From positions 108,910-172,909 of IMG/VR virus record IMGVR_UViG_3300020156_000021: 64,000 nt of DNA, one strand, 5' to 3'. The notes below the pieces were generated by a model that saw only the letters and a list, made by a program, of their open reading frames with translations, was not told where the DNA came from and did no database searches. The translations under genes were made by a program, and so were the position numbers. Positions 58,870-64,000 of this stretch are shown in pieces. Within the stretch, counting starts at the first letter, position 1. Every line of letters starts with the position of its first letter. The DNA is from a virus.

Positions 58870-59232
58870 ATGGGAGATTTTTTTGACTATTTCTTTGGAT
58901 TTGACAGAAGCTTTAATTATGACAGCCTTGGGATGAGAACTTATAAGCATATTTCTAAAGATGATGAAGAAATTTTAGCAGTAAATGTTGCTGGTTTTTC
59001 GGAAGAAGATATTGAACTTGAACCAGAAACTATGGGTAACACTGACTATCTTTATATTAAAGGTACACCTAAAGATGGAGTGAAAGATTATATAGCACCT
59101 TTGAATATTAGATTTGTAATTAAACCTAATATGATTGGTGAAATATCTGGGAAGGTAATTGATGGTATGTTGTATATTACAGCTACTAAGAAAACAGCAA
59201 AACCTAATGTGAAGATAAATTTTAAGAAGTAA
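58870..59232 (+). CDS. Hsp20 / alpha-crystallin small heat-shock protein
   Basis: 120 residues behind AGGAGG. The crystallin core runs from about 35 (ILAVNVAGFSEEDIEL) to 115 (GKVIDGMLYITATKK). The C-terminal I-x-I anchor is missing or reduced (VKINFKK). A chaperone holding unfolded proteins, here perhaps for virion proteins. Confidence 0.85.
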   Translation: MGDFFDYFFGFDRSFNYDSLGMRTYKHISKDDEEILAVNVAGFSEEDIELEPETMGNTDYLYIKGTPKDGVKDYIAPLNIRFVIKPNMIGEISGKVIDGMLYITATKKTAKPNVKINFKK

Positions 59233-59278
59233 ATTTAAGACAACTAAATAATGTTAATATAATAAATAAATTATGAAT

Positions 59279-59500
59279 GGGTGTCATATTGATATGATGC
59301 CGTCCTCATGGAACTTTCAAAGGAAAGTTTTCTTGGACTTTAGTGAAAGGTTTGCACGTTTCAACCTGAAAAACGTGCGTATATGGAAATTAAGGGGAAG
59401 AATCAACCCACGCTGACAAGGCATTGGTAGATGGTGTGAGTCCATCAATTTCCAAACAAAATATAAAGGTCGTAAGAGTAGGGGTCTTCCCTGCTCTATT
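59279..59500 (+). ncRNA. multi-stem structured RNA or leader
   Basis: Five clear local stems in 220 bases: GGTGTCATA/TATGATGCC (59280-59288 with 59293-59301), AACTTTC/GAAAGTT (59312-59318 with 59323-59329), GCACGTTT/AAACGTGC (59354-59361 with 59371-59378), TGGAAATT/AATTTCCA (59384-59391 with 59447-59454) enclosing GATGG/CCATC, and AGAGTAGGG/CCCTGCTCT (59475-59483 with 59489-59497) followed by ATTTTC. The last stem can alternate with CTCTA/TAGAG just before the next ribosome site. No known class recognised. Confidence 0.5.
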
Positions 59501-59528
59501 TTCATATTTTAGAGTAGTGGAGGATTGA

Positions 59529-60725
59529 ATGGAAAGATATAAACGAAAAGAATCTGAAAATAAAATTGATTATCTTTTACGTTTAGTTGCAATTAAACTT
59601 GAAGAAAAACCAGATGATTTAGAATGGTCTGATATAGTAAATTATTGTGGTTTTAGTTGCCATTATGATTCACTAAGAAAAGCAATGCAACCAGAAGAGT
59701 ATGGAGCATATTCTATCTATAAATATTTAAAAGAAAAAATAATTAATGAAACAATAACAGATGATAAAATATTAAAGGAATATGAGTTGAAACGCATTGA
59801 ATTGGAAAAGGAAAAACAAAAATTCTTTGACCAAAGAGTTTCTTATAAAAAATTAATTCGGGATGATACTAGACAAGATGAAATATATGATATTATTCAA
59901 AATTCAATTATTAATGGAGATTTGCCAAAATTAGAATATGAATATCATACTATAGAATATAGTGATAATGATTTATATATCTCTTTGAATGACCTTCATT
60001 TTGGTGCAGATATTAATAATGCATGGAATACCTATAATTCAGATATTTGTAAACAAAGATTAAATGAATATATAGATAAAATACTAGAAATTAAAGCATT
60101 ACACAATTCTGAAAATTGCTATGTTTGTGCTAACGGTGATCTCATAAATGGAAATATACATCCGAGTGTTCTTATATCAAATAAGGAAAATATGATAGAA
60201 CAAATCATGGGAGTATCTGAATATATATCTGAGTTTCTTGCAATATTAAGTAAGCATTTTGGTAATGTTGTATTCACTGAAGTGTCTGGCAATCATTCCA
60301 GATTAGGAACAAAAGATGATAGTTTGAAATCAGAACGTCTTGATGACTTAATTCCTTGGTATATAAAAGCTAGATTACAAAATATTAATAATATTATTTT
60401 TACTAAAAATATAGATACGACAATGTCTATTATAGATATTCGTGGTAAAAAATATTTACAAATACATGGAGATTATGATAGTGGTAAATCAGCTAAACAA
60501 GCTAGTGCATTAATGTCTGGCGAAAATATTTATGCAATTTGCTGTGGACATTTACATCATAATTCAACTGATTTTGTTGATAATATTAAAATAATTATGG
60601 CTGGTTCATTTTTAGGTATGGATGATTTCTGTATCACAAAGAGAATTATAGGTAAACCGCAACAAGTAGTTTGTGTATGTAATGAAAATGGTGTTAAGTG
60701 TATATATGATGTAGTTTTCAATTAA
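59529..60725 (+). CDS. calcineurin-like metallophosphoesterase
   Basis: 398 residues. Residues 150-390 are the fold: NDLHFGAD (D-x-H), CANGDLINGN (GD), SGNHSRLG (GNH), and CCGHLHHNS (GHxH). The N-terminal 145 residues are helical, with KERYKRKESE and a small HTH-like start. It resembles phage SbcD-like or DNA-repair phosphoesterases. Behind GGAGG after the structured leader. Confidence 0.85.
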   Translation: MERYKRKESENKIDYLLRLVAIKLEEKPDDLEWSDIVNYCGFSCHYDSLRKAMQPEEYGAYSIYKYLKEKIINETITDDKILKEYELKRIELEKEKQKFFDQRVSYKKLIRDDTRQDEIYDIIQNSIINGDLPKLEYEYHTIEYSDNDLYISLNDLHFGADINNAWNTYNSDICKQRLNEYIDKILEIKALHNSENCYVCANGDLINGNIHPSVLISNKENMIEQIMGVSEYISEFLAILSKHFGNVVFTEVSGNHSRLGTKDDSLKSERLDDLIPWYIKARLQNINNIIFTKNIDTTMSIIDIRGKKYLQIHGDYDSGKSAKQASALMSGENIYAICCGHLHHNSTDFVDNIKIIMAGSFLGMDDFCITKRIIGKPQQVVCVCNENGVKCIYDVVFN

Positions 60726-60758
60726 TAATATAACCAGAAGGGTTAAACTGGTGTCCTT

Positions 60759-61340
60759 ATGGATTTGATTTTACAATCTCCTAATAATTTAGCAATTGAA
60801 ATGAAAATATCTTCTGCTTTAAAATATAGACGAATATATCTTTCGGATGAAGTGGAAAGAGATACTATATTTGAAGTTCTTTATTTTTTAGATAGATTAC
60901 GTGATATTGATAGAAAAATGGGAACGAAAGAAGATATTGAAATAATTATAGATAGTTATGGAGGCACAATTTATAATGGTTTAAGCCTAATTTCTAAGGT
61001 TGAGCAATTACGTGATGAAGGTTATAAAATTATAACTACAGTCTCAGGCGTAAGTATGTCTATGGGATTTCTAATTTTAATATGTTCAAGTGAACGTAGG
61101 GCTTATAGATATAGTACTTTATTAGCGCATCAACCTTCATGCTGGACAGGTGGAACACTTAAAGACCTAGAAGATGAAGTTATTGAATTACAGAGATTAT
61201 GGAGTCTAACAAAATATCTTGTTTTAAAATATACAAAAATTCCTGAATCTAAACTTGATGAAGTGAAAGAAAAGAAACAAGATTGGATACTTGATGCTCA
61301 GAAAGCTTTAGAGTTAGGTGTAGTTGATAAAATTTTATAA
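60759..61340 (+). CDS. ClpP-like serine protease
   Basis: 193 residues with IIIDSYGGTIYNGLSLIS, the nucleophile in GVSMSMG (Ser101), and LLAHQPS (His124). The order is that of ClpP/phage prohead-type proteases. It may mature virion proteins or act with a host Clp ATPase. No ATPase partner here. Weak ribosome site (GGTG). Confidence 0.85.
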   Translation: MDLILQSPNNLAIEMKISSALKYRRIYLSDEVERDTIFEVLYFLDRLRDIDRKMGTKEDIEIIIDSYGGTIYNGLSLISKVEQLRDEGYKIITTVSGVSMSMGFLILICSSERRAYRYSTLLAHQPSCWTGGTLKDLEDEVIELQRLWSLTKYLVLKYTKIPESKLDEVKEKKQDWILDAQKALELGVVDKIL

Positions 61341-61357
61341 TAATTAAGGAGATTTTT

Positions 61358-61726
61358 ATGGATGAGAAAGAATTAATTTATACTCCTGAAAATCAAAATG
61401 AAGAAATAGTTAGTATTCCTTTAAATAGTGACGTATCTGAATGTAATTATGATATTATAATTCCTCCTTTTGAATTAAATACTGATAGTATTAGTGATGC
61501 TCAATTTGACGAAAAAGAATTCAAAAAAGGAATCAAGGATATTTCATTTATTTGTGGTCAGATAACAGGTTTAATTAATTGTGGGATAAGTCCTATAGAA
61601 GCATTAGGATTTGTGGTTAATAGAGAAACTATACAACATAATTTAGATTCCGCAAAAATTAGTAAAGAAATGAATATTGAAGTAGCTAAACATCAATCAA
61701 TTCAACTGGATAAAACTCAATTATAA
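61358..61726 (+). CDS. hypothetical protein
   Basis: 122 residues, acidic first half. GLINCGISPIEALGFVVNRETIQHN looks like a helical adaptor end. Behind AAGGAG, just after the protease gene; could be its adaptor. Confidence 0.6.
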   Translation: MDEKELIYTPENQNEEIVSIPLNSDVSECNYDIIIPPFELNTDSISDAQFDEKEFKKGIKDISFICGQITGLINCGISPIEALGFVVNRETIQHNLDSAKISKEMNIEVAKHQSIQLDKTQL

Positions 61727-61756
61727 GAAATTGTAAAATAAATTTAAGGAGATTTT

Positions 61757-62296
61757 ATGAATAAAAATCCAATAACTCTAAATGAAATTGAACAAGTTAT
61801 TGATAATGCTATTGATGATAATAAATCATTCTTCTTTGCTTGTGATGCTATTTTAGCTTCGTATATTGAGGAATATTTATTTGAAGAATTTGGTATAGAG
61901 AATGAGTGTGAAGAAACAGACGTAAGTGAATATTATGTTAGCTCTCTCCCCTCTTATAACGATGAACCTTATAGGTTGTTTATAGAAAGTGCAAAAGGTA
62001 ATAGTGGTAAATATAAAATGTCTGATCTTGATGGATGTAGCTATTATATATTTTTAGATATGCCTTTGAGAGATGCTCAAAATAATTTATTTGGTGAAAA
62101 GTTTGGGTATTTTGAATTGGTTGATGAGGATGATATAGAAGATGAAGATTGTGATGGAGACTGTATAGAGTGCAAAGTTAATAAGTATGCAGAATTGCTT
62201 CAGGAAAATTGTTGCCCGACATGTACTAAGAATATATTGCTAAGTTATCTTGATGAAGTACTAGATAAGATAGAATCTGAAGATGACGAAGATTAA
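61757..62296 (+). CDS. acidic hypothetical protein with Cys knuckle
   Basis: 179 residues, very acidic at the end; CDGDCIEC and CCPTC form a likely metal site. Unknown. Confidence 0.6.
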   Translation: MNKNPITLNEIEQVIDNAIDDNKSFFFACDAILASYIEEYLFEEFGIENECEETDVSEYYVSSLPSYNDEPYRLFIESAKGNSGKYKMSDLDGCSYYIFLDMPLRDAQNNLFGEKFGYFELVDEDDIEDEDCDGDCIECKVNKYAELLQENCCPTCTKNILLSYLDEVLDKIESEDDED

Positions 62297-62318
62297 ATAA
62301 TTAATATTTGTAGGTATA

Positions 62319-62370
62319 AAAGAAGTAAATATATGGTGGGGTATTCTCCCACCTACTTCTTTATTTTTAT
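62319..62370 (+). terminator. Rho-independent terminator
   Basis: Outer AAAGAAGTA/TACTTCTTT and inner GGTGGG/CCCACC stems followed by ATTTTTAT, downstream of 61757-62296. Confidence 0.75.
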
Positions 62371-62399
62371 GTGAAAAATAAAAATAAAGGGGAATTTAA

Positions 62400-63383
62400 A
62401 TGAGCAAATATACATATCAAGAAGTTAAAAATTATATTGAAAATGAAAGTAATAGTAATTGTAAGCTTATTAGTAATGAAAATGCATATAAAAATGTAAA
62501 GGAAAAAATTACAATACTTTGCCATTGTGGAAATGAATTTAAAACTACATTTGAAAAATTTAAATACAGAAATAAAAGACAATGCAATAGTTGCTCCAAA
62601 GCATCTGCAATCACGAAATTAAAAGAATATTATGCAAATGATAATTTCAAGAAGCCAAAAAAAGTTACTAATAATATTAAAATAAAAAGCATTAAAATTA
62701 ACGCAAAAAATAATATTGACAAAAGAAAAACAAATTTAAGAAACATTAGTTTGAGAAAAAATAACGAACAATTTCGTAAAGAAGTTTATAATTTATTAGG
62801 CGATGAATACACGATATTGAGTGAATATATTACTAGAAAAATAAAGGTATTAATTCGTCATAATATATGCCATCATGAATATTACGTTACTCCGTATAAT
62901 TTATTACATGGTACTAAATGCCCTTTATGTAGTAAAAAGAAACGTAATAAGCATTATAAATGGAGAAATGGTATTACCTCTATCTATAAATATCTTAGAC
63001 AAGAGATAGAAAGTTGGAAAATTAAAATTTTTAAATATTATGACAATAAGTGTGTAATATCTGGAAGTACACAATCAGTATATGTACATCATTTAATTAA
63101 TTTTTATACTATATTATATAATATTCTTGATAAATTTGATTTGGAAAGAAAAAATATTGGTGCATATTCAGAAGAAGAATTAAATATTATTAAAAATAAT
63201 TTTCTTGACGAGCATACAATTTATATTGGTGTATGTGTTCATAAAAAATTACATAGATTATTTCATAAATTATATGGTAGATTTAACAATACCCCTGAAC
63301 AATTTGATGAATTCAAACATCGTTGTAAACTAGGAGAATTTTATGATTTCTTTAAAGAAAATAATTTAAATTTAGTAATATAA
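62400..63383 (+). CDS. HNH endonuclease with zinc ribbons
   Basis: 327 residues. Two zinc ribbons at residues 40-70 (CHCGNEF, CNSCS) and 155-180 (CHHEYYVTPYNLLHGTKCPLC). The HNH core lies at about 220-300: CVISGSTQSVYVHHLINF and VHKKLHRLFHK. Such proteins spread as homing endonucleases. Follows a terminator and a GGGGAATTTAA site. Confidence 0.78.
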   Translation: MSKYTYQEVKNYIENESNSNCKLISNENAYKNVKEKITILCHCGNEFKTTFEKFKYRNKRQCNSCSKASAITKLKEYYANDNFKKPKKVTNNIKIKSIKINAKNNIDKRKTNLRNISLRKNNEQFRKEVYNLLGDEYTILSEYITRKIKVLIRHNICHHEYYVTPYNLLHGTKCPLCSKKKRNKHYKWRNGITSIYKYLRQEIESWKIKIFKYYDNKCVISGSTQSVYVHHLINFYTILYNILDKFDLERKNIGAYSEEELNIIKNNFLDEHTIYIGVCVHKKLHRLFHKLYGRFNNTPEQFDEFKHRCKLGEFYDFFKENNLNLVI

Positions 63384-63390
63384 TTTTTGT

Positions 63391-63420
63391 AGAATAAGTT
63401 ATTCTATTTTTAGAATAACT
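63391..63420 (+). repeat. perfect 12-bp hairpin
   Basis: ATAAGTTATTCT/AGAATAACTTAT with a six-base loop just after the HNH gene. No U-tract. Confidence 0.5.
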
Positions 63421-63480
63421 TATATGTGCAAAAATGTGTTTAAAATTGAGATTTTGTTAAAAGTTAAAAAGTTTATTTGA

Positions 63481-63540
63481 AGAGAATGCGGTTTTAGGGT
63501 AGCTCCCTATTCTCCTGTACGTATTCTCTTTTTATTTTTT
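63481..63540 (+). terminator. Rho-independent terminator
   Basis: AGAGAATGCG/CGTATTCTCT (63481-63490 with 63520-63529) with an inner TAGGG/CCCTA stem and a long T-run. Confidence 0.72.
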
Positions 63541-63591
63541 ATCTATTTTACAGGAGAAATTGTTATTTAAATCTTACAGGAGGAATAAAAA

Positions 63592-64000
63592 ATGTTGAAA
63601 AGTATAGAAATAGAAACCAAATTATATGGTAAAAAGATTAAATATTATGAAGAATTAGGATATATTTTACCAAAACATAAAACAAAAGATGGAATGAGAG
63701 TTCCTAAAAATTCAACGATTATTGTTAAAGTTGATGACTTACCACCCCAATCTCATGATTTAATACAAGTTATGTGTGATTATTGTGGAAAAATATATCC
63801 AACAAGATATGATGGTTATATAAAAAGAAAACAAAATGATATTAATTTAGATTGTTGCGATGAATGTAAATCCATAAAGAACAAAGAACTAAATTTATTA
63901 AGATATGGTGTTGAAAATCAATATCAAAGAAAAGAAATTATTAGAAAAATTGAAAATATAAATTTAGAAAAATACGGTACTAAATATCCAATGCAAAATC
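63592..64000 (+). CDS. endonuclease-associated zinc protein, 3' end beyond window
   Basis: 136 residues visible from the ATG behind AGGAGG. CDYCGKIY and CCDEC form a zinc ribbon; then LLRYGVENQYQ and LEKYGTKYPMQ, the repeated R/K-YG pattern seen in phage homing and Vsr-like proteins. Truncated by the window. Confidence 0.6.
   Translation, partial: MLKSIEIETKLYGKKIKYYEELGYILPKHKTKDGMRVPKNSTIIVKVDDLPPQSHDLIQVMCDYCGKIYPTRYDGYIKRKQNDINLDCCDECKSIKNKELNLLRYGVENQYQRKEIIRKIENINLEKYGTKYPMQN

Noticed and set aside
59279-59500. A group I intron before the metallophosphoesterase gene
   Set aside because: I could not find the conserved P, Q, R and S core strings or flanking exon parts; the downstream gene is complete with its own ribosome site.
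59317-59505. A minus-strand frame of 62 codons
   Set aside because: It is antisense to the structured leader, lacks a ribosome site and is alone on that strand.

Overview
The window is very AT-rich (roughly a quarter G+C by eye). It has TTGACA/TATAAT promoters, strong GGAGG ribosome sites and A/T-ending codons, which point to a Clostridium-type Firmicute host. The gene content fits a large mobile element rather than a chromosome: a phage sigma factor, a tyrosine integrase, tRNA genes with encoded CCA ends, homing-type HNH endonucleases, a YonO/QDE-1-like single-chain RNA polymerase, PIN-PhoH, a ClpP-like protease, and also an actin-like ParM partition cassette and an FtsK-type ATPase. My best description is a large temperate phage or phage-plasmid with SPbeta-like features. 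That label is inference from remembered families, not from a database search.

Layout. (1) Positions 1-42,400 are almost entirely minus-strand: about 110 short genes, most under 120 codons and many with Cys-x2-Cys zinc ribbons, each with its own ribosome site and grouped behind about 20 recognisable promoters. Inside this block are a tRNA operon (Leu, Lys, Gln) with an unassigned structured RNA between two tRNAs (1413-1899); a control region with an XRE regulator, a recombinase-fold protein without catalytic residues and a DGQHR protein (9914-13107); a MazF / TPR protein / 22-residue proline-rich peptide operon next to an intact integrase (14,730-17,025); and a DUF262 protein (31,871-33,010). 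(2) Positions 42,400-43,700 are a gene-free divergence zone with mirrored base composition, a candidate origin or control region. (3) Positions 43,771-46,502 (plus) encode a helicase-like ATPase and a CoiA-like nuclease. (4) Positions 46,542-51,310 (minus) encode small membrane proteins, a replication-relaxation-like protein, an FtsK/TraB-like ATPase and overlapping parM/parR-like genes. (5) Positions 51,396-64,000 (plus) encode a regulator, small proteins, a PAPS-reductase-like gene, the RNA polymerase, PIN-PhoH, Hsp20, a metallophosphoesterase, a ClpP-like protease, acidic proteins and two endonuclease-type genes.

The strongest discovery is at 53,030-54,328. The PAPS-reductase-family gene is interrupted by a 181-bp segment bounded by an 11-bp inverted repeat (53,092-53,102 and 53,262-53,272). 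Turning that segment round on paper restores one uninterrupted 432-codon reading frame with its own start and ribosome site, so the copy here looks like the OFF state of a DNA switch. Other leads are the RNA polymerase with a D-x-D-S-D active site, the MazF-TPR-peptide operon, and several structured RNAs (1498-1588, 7223-7330, 58,652-58,686, 59,279-59,500).
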